From positions 51,883,591 through 51,947,590 of the forward strand of contig NC_030811.1 of the NCBI RefSeq assembly GCF_001704415.2: a DNA stretch of 64,000 nt. Direction: 5' to 3'. The stretch's first letter is position 1, and each line of letters begins with the position of its first letter. Below the pieces are notes generated by a model. That model had not been told where the DNA came from. It did no database searches and saw nothing but the letters and a program-made list of their open reading frames with translations. Source of the stretch: Capra hircus (taxonomy: Eukaryota; Chordata; Mammalia; Artiodactyla; Bovidae). The position numbers were made by a program, and so were the translations under genes. Of this stretch, positions 34,641 through 46,638 are shown piece by piece.

Positions 34641-35633
34641 CTGGCCTCCAATGCCAGCAGCTCTCTGGGGACTGGGGTGGGGGGAGGAGGGTATTTCTCA
34701 ACCTCCATGCTTCTGGTCCTCCACTATCTACCACTCAGAATTCAAAGCAGCCTGTTTAGAAACTTGGGCGGTGCAGAAAAACAACCAGGCAAAAATGAGG
34801 CGTTGGTATTCAACGTGGGTTTCAGTAAGCCCCGCTGTGTTTGGCTGGAGACCCCAGGGATCAAGACAGCACACGAGTGCCACTCTGCCAAGGTCCTGAG
34901 TCGGTCTGTGAGCATATTTCAAAATCTCTTTTTCAGCAGGGCACTGTTTAGGACATTTTACTCTTAAACAAATGCCACATGCCGGTGTCCTTTAAATTGC
35001 TTGTTAGAAAACTATAAATGCTGTTTCGCAAAGCTCTTCCAGTGGGACTTAAGAAAGTGAGAATGACTAATTTACCCATCTAATTGGGCTAATTTGTTAA
35101 CCTGAATACTAAAAATTGCACAACATTTACAACTGGGGTAGAGGGGGTGCGGAGGAAAGCCTCAGACCAACCGAGGGCTTAATGAAGCCCAGCAGAAGAT
35201 AAAACTTCAAAACTCCTCCAGATCAAAGGGGCCAGGACCAAGGGATTGATCCTGTGGACACAGCTGCTTGGAAACTACGCGGCATCCAGTCCCAAGTGTT
35301 GCAGGAAGGGGGACCACAAGTCACCATCCACATCAGGATGCCTTTGCGAGTATAGGCGTGCTCACACACCACAGGGTCCTCTGGGTGCTTTGTGAAACTG
35401 CCTGCCTGGGATGGGGATCGAGAAGGATCTGATTCTACTGAGTTCTGTCCTGTAACAGAAGCTGAGCAGTGCACGGCCCTGGGTTCATGCCTTGGCTGGA
35501 CAGTCAGCTGAGTGACTACCTGGCCTCTTCTTTCTCTTCTGTGAAATGGGGGAAAGACTCTTCCCTTCAGTTTAATTCAAGGGTTAAAATTAATATTGAT
35601 AAAGCACCTGGCACAGGAAGCCAAAGTGAGGCT

Positions 35634-35930
35634 ATGGGCCTCCCTGGTGGTGCAATGGATGGGAGTCTGCCTGCCAGCGCAGGGGACACGGGCTCCATCC
35701 CTGGTCCGGGAGGATCCACGTGCCGCAGGGCAACTGAGCTGGTGTGCCACAACTGCTGAGCCGGCGAGCCTGGAGCCTGTGCCCTGCAGTGAGAGAAGCC
35801 ACTGCAGTGAGAAGCTCGTGCACCGCAACAAAGAGAAGCCCCTCCTGTCACTGGAGAACGCTCTTGTGCAGCAGCGAAAATCCAGTGCAGCCAAAAGAAA
35901 TAAAGACGAAGACAGTATAATATCACTTTT
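35634..35930 (+). repeat. CHR-type SINE, full length
   Basis: GGGCCTCCCTGGTGGTGCAA … GGCTCCATCCCTGG … CAACAAAGAGAAG, ending in an A-rich tail. Confidence 0.8.
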
Positions 35931-36129
35931 GTAATAATACGACCCTATAATATTGCATGTAAAATGATACTATTTTTTAGAAAAGACTGTTGTGAAACCT
36001 AACAAAAATAAGAAAATTTGGAGGTTTGGGGATCTCCAGTAGAAAAACTACAAGAAGGATTCCATGTCACAAGAGAGGCATGGTGCTCACTGAGGACTGC
36101 TCATGCAGACACATCTACAGGGGCCAGGC

Positions 36130-36345
36130 TGGGAGCCCGTGTGATCCGTGGTGCTGCCGCAGATAAGCTGTGTCACCCCAGGCAAGTGATGTAACCTCTC
36201 TGAGCTTTAGATTCCGCATCTGCAAAATGGACTGATAATACGACTACCTCTTAAGGTTGTTGTGAGGGCCAACTGAGTTCCTGCTTTTAAAAGGATTTAG
36301 AACAGTGGCATATCGTAAGCATTACAAAAGTATTTGGTAAATAAA
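36130..36345 (+). repeat. MIR SINE
   Basis: GCTGTGTCACCCCAGGCAAG … CATCTGCAAAATGGACTG … GTTGTTGTGAGG, the MIR core in sense. Confidence 0.8.
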
Positions 36346-36444
36346 TAGGCAAAAGTTCACATGAAAAGTTTCATCCACTGTTCCCTCATGCTTTCTTGAG
36401 GGTACTTGCTTTTTAAAAAAAAAAAAAAACAGAGGAGGTAGGGG

Positions 36445-36662
36445 GTTGACTCATTGGAAAAGACTCTCTCTGATACTAGGAGGGATTGGGGGCAGTAGGA
36501 GAAGGGGACGACAGAGGATGAGATGGCTGGATGGCATCACCAACTCGATGGACGCGAGTCTGAGTGAACTCCGGGAGCTGGTGATGGACAGGGAGGCCTG
36601 GCGTGCTGCGACTCGTGGGGTCGCAGAGTCGGACACGACTGAGCGACTGAACTGAGCTGAGC
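36445..36662 (+). mobile_element. BovB 3' end, 5'-truncated
   Basis: Encodes the last ~70 residues of the BovB protein (GRQRMRWLDGITNSMDASLS) and the end GGACACGACTGAGCGACTG. Confidence 0.88.
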
Positions 36663-36712
36663 TGGTGGGGGTGGGGAACCTGCTGTTCCTTGTATTCCTG
36701 TGCTCCAAGTGC

Positions 36713-36942
36713 TGCTGCTGTTGTTTAAGTCGCTCAGTCGTGTCTGACTCTGCAGCCCCATGGACTGTAGCCTGCCAGGCCCCTCTGTCCATGGGATGGA
36801 TGTTCCAGGAAAGAATACTGGAATGGGCTGCCATTTCCTCTCCCAGGCGATCTTCCCAACTGAGGGATCAAACCCAAGCCTGCTGTGTTTCCTGCACTGG
36901 CAGGCAGGCTCTTTGCCACTGAGCCGCCAGGGAGTAAGCCCA
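36713..36942 (-). mobile_element. Bov-tA SINE, complete, antisense
   Basis: Reversed Bov-A and tRNA-like head between direct copies of CTCCAAGTGC (36703-36712, 36943-36952). Confidence 0.9.
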
Positions 36943-37557
36943 CTCCAAGTGCCACCCTGTCATCAAATAAGAGGAATGTCCCCAGCCATGCCTGCAGTGA
37001 GAGGGCCTCCTGCAGGTCGAGGGGCTGCTGTTCCAAAAAGCGGCACATACTCAGAGGCTGGCATCCGCTTGGTGATCACAGCCAGAAAACTTGTCAGCAG
37101 GGCCCACAGTGTCTTCAGAAAACATCTGAGGGCCTCAAACCTACTGCTCTTAAGCTCTTTTCACACATATTTGAACCCTAGGAAACACTAACCTAAATGA
37201 AAGTTACAGCTTTAGCTGAGAAGTATCTGGGCCCACCCGCTCTGCTTTACTTTACTCACATGCTCATGTCTTTCCAAGGAGAAAAGTCCACTCCAACCTG
37301 GCTCGGTTTCAATCTTGGCTTTATCTGCCATCTCAAACATCTGAATGAAGGGATTCCCAGCACTTATCACCCTTTGCTAAATAATCCTGCCACTCCCCAC
37401 ACCATCCCTCATTTCAGGAAAGCAGGATGGAGCAAGGCTGGCTCTCCTAGCAGCGGGCGAACAGCTCTTGGATCCTATATCCCAGCCAATAAAAAACTGG
37501 TCACTGCCTCCTGAAGGGGAGTGTGAGTGAATATACTGAATATAAATGACATACAGA

Positions 37558-37750
37558 CCCTGATGCTGGAAAGATTGAAGGCAAGAGGAGAAGGGGGCCA
37601 AGAGAGGATGAGATGGTTGGATGGCATCACCGACTTGCTGGACGTGAGTTTGAGCAAACTCCGGGACGTGGTGATTGACAGGGAAGCCTGGCGTGCTGCA
37701 GCCCATGGGGTCGCAAAGAGTCGGACATGACTGAATGACTGAACAACAAC
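37558..37750 (+). mobile_element. BovB 3' end, 5'-truncated
   Basis: Same 3' segment as at 36445 (ERMRWLDGITDLLDVSLSKL), ending ACTGAACAACAAC. It faces an antisense BovB only about 65 bp away. Confidence 0.88.
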
Positions 37751-37814
37751 ATTTACTAATATATTACTGTGTAAAACAGATAAGCAAATAAAAGGATGAG
37801 GATAAAATAGTTTA

Positions 37815-38618
37815 GTCAGTTCAGCTGCTCAGTTATGTCCGACTCTTTGCAACCCCATGGACTGCAGCATGCCAGGCTTCCCTGTCCATCACCAACATCC
37901 GGAGCTTGCTCAAACTCACGTCCATCCAGTCAGTGATGCCATCCAACCATCTCATCCTCTCTGGGCCCCCTTCTCCTCCTGCCTTCAATCTTTTCCAGCA
38001 TCAGGGTCTTTTCCAGTGAGTCAGTTCTTTGCCTCAGGTAGCCAAAGTATTGGAGTTTCAGCTTCAGCATTAGTCCTTCCAATGAATATTCAGGACTGAT
38101 TTCCTCTAGGATTGACTGGTTGGATCTCCTTGCAGTCCAAGGGACTCTCAAGAGTCTTCTCCAACACCACAGTTCAAAAGCCTCAATTCTTCGGCGCTCA
38201 GCTTTCTTTACAGTCCTACTCTCACATCCATACATGACTACTAGAAAAACCATAGATTTGACTAGATGGACCTTTGTTGGCAAAGTAATGTCACTGCTTT
38301 TTAATATGCTGTCTAGGCTGGTCATAACTTTCCTTCCAAGGAGCAAGTGTCCTTTAATTTCATGGCTGCAGTCACCATCTGCAGTGATTTTGGAGCCCAA
38401 GAAAATAAAATCTGTCACTGTTTCCATTGTTTCCCCATCTATTTGCCATGGGGCCGGATGCCATGACCTTAGTTTTTTTAATGTTGCGTTTTAAGCCAGC
38501 TTTTTCACTCTCCTCTTTCACTCTCATCAAGAGGCTCCTTAGTTGTTCTTCACTTTCTGCCATGAGGGTGGTGCCATCTGCATCTCTGAGGTTATTGATA
38601 TTTCTCCTGGCAATCTTG
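37815..38618 (-). mobile_element. BovB, 5'-truncated (804 bp), antisense
   Basis: The - strand encodes a long open C-terminal portion of the BovB protein (VTDFIFLGSKITADGDCSHE … CESRTVKKAERRRIEAFELW). Target duplication ATAGTTTA at 37807-37814 and 38619-38626. Confidence 0.9.
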
Positions 38619-40324
38619 ATAGTTTAATAAATATACATAACAACATGAGAAATATTTTACTTAGCAAGTGTAAAGATTCCGTATCTCCTTCCTCCGCCTT
38701 ATGGACTGTCTTGTGTACCTACTCTGGAGCCCACTGCCCTCAGGCCAGCTGGAGGGGTCAAACAGACCCATCACTGCCACCTTTGAGGCCATCACATTGA
38801 GGTGAGCTTTTGGATTGTTCCAGGGAAGCAGGATGGGGTGTTAAGGAATGCATATGCTCATTCATTAACCCTGATCTTGACTGATCAGGTGATCCTGGAG
38901 GTGCGTGTGATCTCTGCCGAGTCAGTCTAGCAGAGGGGTTGCTGGGCTCCAGCCAGCAGAGGGAGGACCCAGAATCAAGTCAGGCTCCTGGTTCTGAGCC
39001 CTCATCACCCAGAATCCATAAAATGTTCATTCTGAAGCATGTTCTAAAGAAAAAAATTATAAAGCATTTCCTCTGTGTAAGAGAAGAAAAAGACCCCCAA
39101 CACCCATTCTTGTAGCTGGGAGCGATTGGGGCAGGTAGGTGTGAGGAAAGCATGCGAGTCACAAGAATTCACCCCGTGGGCCCAGAGCAGGTGTCTGGGG
39201 ACGGGCTGGCATGTGTCCTCCCAGAAGCAGGGTTGGGGAACAGTGAGTTGGTGAGTCGGAATTTTGCAACGAGAAGGAACTTGACAAGCCCTTGACTCCA
39301 CCCTCAAGTTAACATCACAGAAGTGAGAGGGGTTCAGTGGTTTATCTCACAGGTCTCTTTCTCCAGGGCTGCTGGCCGGGGACTCCAGCAGGGTAAGTCT
39401 ATGCTGTGGCGTAAGCACTGGTTCATCTTCATCTCTCCACCCCTGCCCTTTCCTTTCCACAAGTCAGCTCTAAGCCTTGGCAATGCCAACTGAAAACCTG
39501 CCACAGGCCAGCAGCTCTCCCCACGCTGACTCTCTTGAAGGGTCGAGAAGACGGCATTCTCATGACTAAAGGGAAAGCCTGAAGGCCTTCAGTTAGAAAA
39601 GCAGATGAAAACCCCACAGCCGTGGCTTCTTTAGAGCAGTGGAGGCTGTTCTCCCAGAAGTGCCAGCCTTTCCTTTGGGCTAGTGCTCCTGAGAAGGCTG
39701 ACAGCACAGGAACCAGAACTGCAAAAACATCGCCCTTACCGACTGGGTGAGATTTCTGATTTGGATGAACTTGCTCTCTTAGAAGAGAGAACACCCGCAA
39801 AGATCTGCATCCCAAGGACAAAGGTCAGAGGACTTGGGATGCTGGGGGAACGTGCCGGGGGGATTTATAGCGGGGATTCAGCCAAGCAATTATTCTGTTA
39901 GGATGATTACTGTTTTCACTGATGCTCTGGTTACAAAGTCCCATGGCTTTGAGGCTCTGCCCAACCCTAGTTCTCACTTAAGCACTTTCATTTTTACTGC
40001 ACTAATGGGCACAATATGAAGCTTTGAGGGATGCACAAAGGCACGATAGCCAAAACGCCTGTGCTTTTTTTTTTTTTTTAAATTTGGCCTACTTTTCCTT
40101 TAAATCATGTTCCTTAACTTCTAGCATACACTTCCATACCTAAACTTACCTGTGCCTACTGGATTTCTTTTAATAAAAATTGTAGCTACCTAAGAATGAG
40201 CAAATTTTGCTTGACACTTGCGTTCTGGAACTGGAAGGAGTTAGGAGATGCCTTTGCCATTTAGGTGGTGGTGGTGGGGTGGCTCCTGTAAGCCTGGAAT
40301 GTGGAGATGTATTTTTCATGGAAC

Positions 40325-40460
40325 CAACCTCTGTTTCCCCAGTTTTGCAAAGGGAAGAGTTGGGGTTCAGGAGGTGAAGGACCTGTCTAAGGTCACCCAG
40401 TTAGAAACGGCAGGCTGGACTGGTACCTGAGTCTTTGGTTTCAAAGTTCGTGCTTTTTGA
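40325..40460 (-). repeat. MIR fragment, antisense
   Basis: CCCCAGTTTTGCAAAGGG … TCTAAGGTCACCCAGTTAG, a reversed MIR. Confidence 0.55.
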
Positions 40461-40800
40461 TTCAATTTTGAATGGAATGTCCCTGACTGACAGAAAGGTG
40501 TGACACACAGAGCAAAGCCTGGAGGTGCTGGTGAGGAGGGGAGGGGAGGGAGCCCAGCATGCGGTGTGGGGAGCACAGGGCTAGTCTCCTACACCCGAAG
40601 GTGGGGCCAGCCCTCCTGGGTGTTAGCATTCCAGTGTTTCAAAGAAAAGCCCCAAGAGTTGATTTTTTCAGGCTTTTCTTATTCTTAGGCATCATTAAAC
40701 AATTTACAAATGACTTTCACCAACGAGAGAATTTCTACGAGAAAATTAATTTCTCCTTGCTCAGTCACAGGTGGGAGTTGGCAGCCACTAATCTTTCTCA

Positions 40801-43800
40801 TGTCCAAGGAGCAGTGGCTGCACGGGCACAGGAGGGCCTAGAGGAGCTACTCCACATTCAAGGTCAGGAGGGGCGGCAGTGAGGAGATACCCCCTCGTTC
40901 AAGGTAAGGAGCAGTGGCTGCACTTTGCTGGAGCAGCCGTGAAGAGATACCCCACGTCCAAGGTAAGAGAAACCCAAGTAAGACAGTAGGTGTTGCAAGA
41001 GGGCATCAGAGGGCAGACACACTGAAACCATACTCACAGAAAACTAGTCAATCTAATCACACTAGGACCACAGCCTTGTCTAACTCAATGAAACTAAGCC
41101 ATGCCTGTGAGGCCACCCAAGATGGGTGGGTCATGGTGGAGAGGTCTGACAAAATGTGGTCCACTGGAGAAGGGAATGGCAAGCCACTTCAGTATTCTTG
41201 CCTTGAGAACCCCATGAACAGTATGAAAAGGGAAAATGATAGGATACTGAATGAGGAACTCCCCAGGTCAGTAGGTGCCCAATATGCTACTGGAGATCAG
41301 TGGAGAAATAACTCCAGAAAGAAGGAAGGGATGGAGCCAAAGCAAAAACAATACCCAGTTGTGGATGTGATTGGTGATAGAAGCAAGGTTCCATGCTGTA
41401 AAAAGCAATATTGCATAGGACCCTAGAATGTCAGGTCCATGAATTAAGGCAAATGGGAGGTGGTAAAACAAGAGATGGCAAGAGTGAACATCAATATTCT
41501 AGGAATCAGCAAACTAAAATGGACTGGAATGGGTGAATTTAACTCAGATGACCACTATATCTACTACTGAGGGCAGGAATCTCTTAGAAGAAATGGAGTA
41601 GCCATCATGGTCAACAAGAGAGTCTGAAATGCAGTACTTGGATGCAATCTCAAAAACGACAGAATGATTTCTCTTCATTTCCAAGGCAAACCATTCACTA
41701 TCACAGTAATCCAAGTCTATGTCCCAACCAGTAACACTGAAGAAGCTGAAGTTGAACGGTTCTATGAAGACCTGTAAGACCTTTTAGAACTAACACCCAA
41801 AAAAGATGTCCTTTTCATTATAAGGGACTGGAATGCAAAAGTAGGAAGTTAAGAAACACCTGGAGTAACAGGCAAATTTGGCCTTGGAATATGGAATGAA
41901 GCAGGGCTAAGACTTAATAGAGCTTTGCCAAGAAAATGCACTGGTCATAGCAAACACCCTCTTCCAACAACACAAGAGAAGACTCTACACATGGACATCA
42001 CCAGATGGTCAACACCAAAATCAGATTGATTATATTCTTTGCAGCCAAAGATGGAGAAACTCTATACAGTCAGCAAAAACAAGACCAGGAGCTGACTGTG
42101 GCTCAGATCATGAACTCCTTATTGCCAAATTCAGACTCAAATTGAAGAAAGTAGGGAAAACTGCTAGACCATTCAGGTATGACCTAAATCAAATCCGTTA
42201 TGATTATACAGTGGAAGTGAGAAATAGATTTAAGGGACTAGATCTGACAGACAGAGTGCCCGATGAATTATGGACTGAGGTTCGTGACACTGTACAGGAG
42301 ACAGGGATCAAGAACATCCCCATGGAAAAGAAATACAAAAAAGCAAAATGGCTTTCTGGGGAGGCCTTACAAATAGCTGTGAAAAGAAGAGAAGCAAAAA
42401 GCAAAGGAGAAAAGGAAAGATATAAGCATCTGAATGCAGAGTTCCAAAGAATAGCAAGAAGAGCCTTCCTCAGCGATCAATGCAAAGAGATAGAGGGAAA
42501 CAACAGAATGGGAAAGACTAGAGATCTCTTCAAGAAAATTAGAGATACCAAGGGAACATTTCAAGGACAGAAATGGTATGGACCTAACAGAAGCAGAAGA
42601 TATTAAGAAGAGGTGCCAAGAATACACAGAAGAACTATACAAAAAAGATCTTCACGACCAAGATAATCACGATGGTGTGATCACTCACCTAGAGCCAGAT
42701 ATCCTGGAATGTGTAGTCAAGTGGGCCTTTTAAAGCATCACTATGAACAAAGCTAGTGGAGGTGATGGAATTCCAGTTGAGCTATTTCAAATCCTGAAAG
42801 ATGATGCTGTGAAAGTGCTGCACTCAATATGCCAGCAAATTTGGAAAACTCAGCAGTGCCCACAGGACTGGAAAAGGTCAGTTTTCATTCCAATCTCAAA
42901 GAAAGGTAATGTCAAAGAATGCTCAACCTACCACACAATTGCACTCATCTCACACGCTAGCAAAGTAATGCTCAAAATTCTCCAAGCCAGGCTGCAGCAA
43001 TACATCAACTTGAACTTCTAGATGTTCAAGCTGGTTTTAGAAAAGGCAGAGGAACCAGAGATCAAATTGCCAGTATCCACTGGATCATCGAAAAAGCAAG
43101 AGAGTGCCAGAAAAACATCTATTTCTGCTTTATTGACTCTGCCAAAGCCTTTGACTGTATGGATCACAATAAACTGTGGAAAATTCTGAAACAGATGGGA
43201 ATACCAGTCCGCCTGACCTGCCTCTTGAGAAATTTTTATGCAGGTCAGGAAGCAACAGTTAGAACTGGACATGGAACAACAGACTGGTTCCAAATAGGAA
43301 AAGGAGTATGTCAAGGCTGTATATAGTCACCCTGCTTATTTAACTTCTATGCAGAGTACATCATGAGAAACACTGGGCTGGAAGAAGCACAAGCTGGAAT
43401 CAAGACTGCCGGGAGAAATATCAATAACCTCAGATATGCAGATGACACCACCCTTATGGCAGAAAGTGAAGAGGAACTCAAAAGCCTCTTGATGAAAGTG
43501 AAAGAGGAGAGTGAAAAAAGTTGGCTTAAAGCTCAACATTCAGAAAACTAAGATCATGGCATCCGGTCCCATCACTTCATGGGAAATAGATGGGGAAACA
43601 GTGGAAAGAGTGTCAGACTTTATTTTGGGGGGCTCCAAAATCACTGCAGATGGTGACTGCAGCCATGAAATTAAAGGACGCTTACTCCTTGGAAGAAAAA
43701 TTATGACCAACCTAGATAGCATATTCAAAAGCAGAGATGTTACTTTGCCAGCAAAGGTCCATCTAGTCAAGGCTATGGTTTTTCCTGTGGTCATGTATGG

Positions 43801-44190
43801 ATGTGAGAGTTGGACTGTGAAGAAAGCTTAGCGCCGAAGAATTGATGCTTTTGAACTGTGGTGTTGGAGAAGACTCTTGAGAGTCCCTTGGACTGCAAGG
43901 AGATCAACCCTGGGATTTCTTTGGAAGGAATGATGCTAAAGCTGAAGCTCCAGTACTTTGGCCACATCATGTGAAGAGTTGACTCATTGGAAAAGACTCT
44001 GATGCTAGGAGGGATTGGGGGGAGAAGGAGAAGGGGACGACCGAGGATGAGATGGCTGGATGGCATCACGGGCTCGATGGACGTGAGTCTGAGTGAACTC
44101 CGGGTGTTGGTGATGGACAGGGAGGCCTGGCGTGCTGCGGTTCATGGGGTCGCAGAGTCGGACACGACTGAGCGACTGGACTGAACTGAG
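40801..44190 (+). mobile_element. Full-length BovB (RTE) element, 3.39 kb
   Basis: The only full-length copy in the window. It lies between perfect 9-bp duplications TCTTTCTCA (40792-40800, 44191-44199). It starts with a 5' UTR containing four repeats of a T(T/C)CAAGG-type motif (40803, 40857, 40898, 40957), followed by endonuclease, reverse transcriptase and C-terminal domains, and the usual GACTGAGCGACTG 3' end. RTE elements encode one protein with an APE-like endonuclease and a reverse transcriptase, and insert by target-primed reverse transcription. This copy is inactive because the reading frame is broken many times. Confidence 0.93.
41475..44184 (+). pseudogene. BovB endonuclease/reverse-transcriptase pseudogene
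   Basis: Decayed open reading frame of the BovB above. From MARVNINILGISKLKWTGMG the endonuclease region follows, then a partly open stretch (42142-42606) and reverse transcriptase, with the catalytic YADD at 43435-43446 intact. Disruptions seen: TGA near 41569, TAA near 41776 and 41850, a stop at the Asn-Phe junction near 43019, TAG near 43324, an A-run frameshift near 43516, a TAG at 43828-43830, and a 26-bp deletion near 43903 between GGAGATC repeats (compare 48183-48698). Two of the early stops fit C-to-T change of CAA codons. No functional protein can be made. Confidence 0.88.
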
Positions 44191-44789
44191 TCTTTCTCAG
44201 GTTGAGTTTTCCACTGTCATCCTCCATGGCTGCACATCCCCACTGTGGGAGCCGGAGGTGGGCAGGACAGTGATTGACAGACGTACCTTTGGGTGGGTGG
44301 CCCCAAGAGCTCATGTCAGCATTTCATTTGGGGAAATGAGCAAACCCAGTGGACAGGATTTCAGAGGGCAACTATATCCTATAGGACTGTGGGAAGAGTC
44401 TGCCTGGGTGTCAGCCAAGGAAGTAAAAAGTTGATTTCATGAGTTACATGAAAACACAAGGGGGTCTAGAGTGCCTGTGCACACTTATATCCATATCTAC
44501 CCACCTGGACGAGTCCCCTTCATGGCCTAGGAGCCAGCTGAGTGCCTCATTCACCACAAGGACCATCTTACATCTAGCCCACTTCCTGGGATGGCAAATT
44601 CTGGCAAATACATTAGCAAAGCGTTGCCTCTCTGCCTTACAGAATTATAATTATAATTAGCTTTAATTGGTACCGACCCACTTTATATGAGCTGAAGCAA
44701 CAACAGTCTAAATGAATTGACAACAAGTGATTACAATGGAAGACACACTTCGTGGCTCAAGGGACCATCGCCAAGTCTCAAAAATTCTT

Positions 44790-44995
44790 GACCTTCTTGG
44801 TCTGCCATCACTGTCCTAAGGGCAGCTGACCCTTATTGGGGGCACACTCATTTAAACCTCACAACAGCCCTGTGAGGCTGATACCTACTACAATATCTTC
44901 ATTTTATATACAACAAAGGCTCAGAGAGGCAGAGTGCCTTGTCCAAGGTCACAAAGCTCTTCCGTGGTGGAGCAAGGGTTCTATTATAGCTGCCT
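44790..44995 (-). repeat. MIR SINE, antisense
   Basis: TCACAACAGCCCTGTGAGGC … GGCTCAGAGAGGCAGAGTGC … CCAAGGTCACAAAGCTC, a reversed MIR. Confidence 0.75.
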
Positions 44996-46589
44996 TAGCT
45001 CTAGAGCTTGCCTTCCTAACCTGTCTACGATCCCACTAATAACTTGAACTCACCTGAAGGGAAGTGCCCGTCTCTCAGTATGTTCAAACCCGTGTCACTG
45101 AACTCATGGTGGCCTTGAGAGCACCTGGCACACCCAAGTCACACAGTATGTATTTGTTAAACACACAAATGAAAGGCAAAGATGAAACAGGCCTCGCGAC
45201 CCCAGGTCACTGCTTTCTAACCACATAACAGGGTTATGTGTGGACGCTGCAAGTGATGAAGGCATGTGGAGACGCACACGCGGCTGTGGATCTGACATCC
45301 AGGGTCTGCCACTTCAAGACAGATGAGATGCAGAAGCCCAATCCCCCGTCACCTTCCACTGTGTTGGTTTTAGACAAAGTGAGAACCACGAGTCGATGAT
45401 GCAGTCACAGGCAGCCGCACTCCTGCTGGTACACTCATAACAAGGGGAACCCGGGAGGGACGCAGAGGCCGCCACCCCCACACTGGCCAGGACTGCGCAG
45501 CCCTGACTGCCGCGCAGCCACCATGACGTGGCTGCCATCACTGAAGGGCTGAGCAGTGCTCGGAAGCTGTGACCCTGCTCCTGGCTCCTTCCTTGTCACT
45601 TTCACTCCACAGCCCATGATTGAATTAAGGTTAACATCTATGGAATCTTAAGCTCTATGGAAGCCTTAAGGTTAAGGCGATGGAAATTAGCTGCTTCTAA
45701 AAACTGGGTGTTTAGATTTTAAAACAACTCCACCAAGCGAGGGCAAGAAATCCTCTAACTGAATAGGCCCGTTTCCAGAAAAAGATGTAAAGGGAAAACC
45801 AACCTTTTTCTTATCAGCACTTTCTTATTTTGCCTCCATCCTCCTCTTCTTTCTCCTTGAAACTTCAGGGAAGCCTCTGTTCTTCTCTTACCCGCTCAGT
45901 TCGGAGTCAAGCCCCTGCAGTTTGCTCCTGACTGAGTTTTGGTACCTAATTCTCCAGCTCTCCATCTTGGTGAGAGGAGAAACAAACTGCCCCCAAAGCA
46001 CAAGAAAACGTCTTGTCTCCTTTATTGTTCTCATATTCTGGCTATTTTTCAGGGAAAACAAAATGAACAATAAGAAACAAGGACGTCCCTTCGGTACTGC
46101 AAGGATCCCGGTGACATCGCCGCCCTACCTCCCACATCAGCTCCGCTATTTCACTTTTGGGGGAGATTAAAATGGCTCTTTCCCCTGAGCCTTCCAGTTG
46201 CTGCTCGAGATTCACTGAGATTTAACATAAAGGTTTCTTGTGGCAACAGGCAACTCTCAAGACCTACTTCTGATGCAGAGTCTCAGTGTTTTCAAATTGT
46301 GACTCCTAAGTGGGTCTTGAAGTCATTTTTGTGGGACAGAATTAGAATTATTATTTTTTTAATGGACAGAATGGAATAGAAAGTATCAGAGTATAAGATG
46401 TGTTTGTAAAACTTGTTTCAGGTGTGTGTCTCAGTGTAAAGATTCTTCTGACTACATGTCACAGTAAGAAAAGCATGAAGCCATTTTTAACCACCAGTAA
46501 CTAGTATAGAGCTTCTTCCTACAAGAACCAACATTCATTTCCAGGGGGGAAAAATCAAACAATTTTCAACTGATATTTAAATAGGGTAT

Positions 46590-46638
46590 TCAGTTCAGTT
46601 CAGTCGCTCAGTTGTGTCCGACTCTTTGCTACCCCATG
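46590..46638 (-). mobile_element. 49-bp BovB micro-insertion
   Basis: Only the last 49 bp of BovB (CAGTTCAGTTCAGTCGCTCA … TTGCTACCCCATG, reversed). Perfect 11-bp duplications AAATAGGGTAT at 46579-46589 and 46639-46649 bracket it exactly, so it is a complete retroposition event. Confidence 0.88.

Noticed and set aside
37930..38427. 165-residue open frame on - strand (CESRTVKKAERRRIEAFELW)
   Set aside because: It is the C-terminal part of a 5'-truncated BovB insertion with target duplications, not a host gene.
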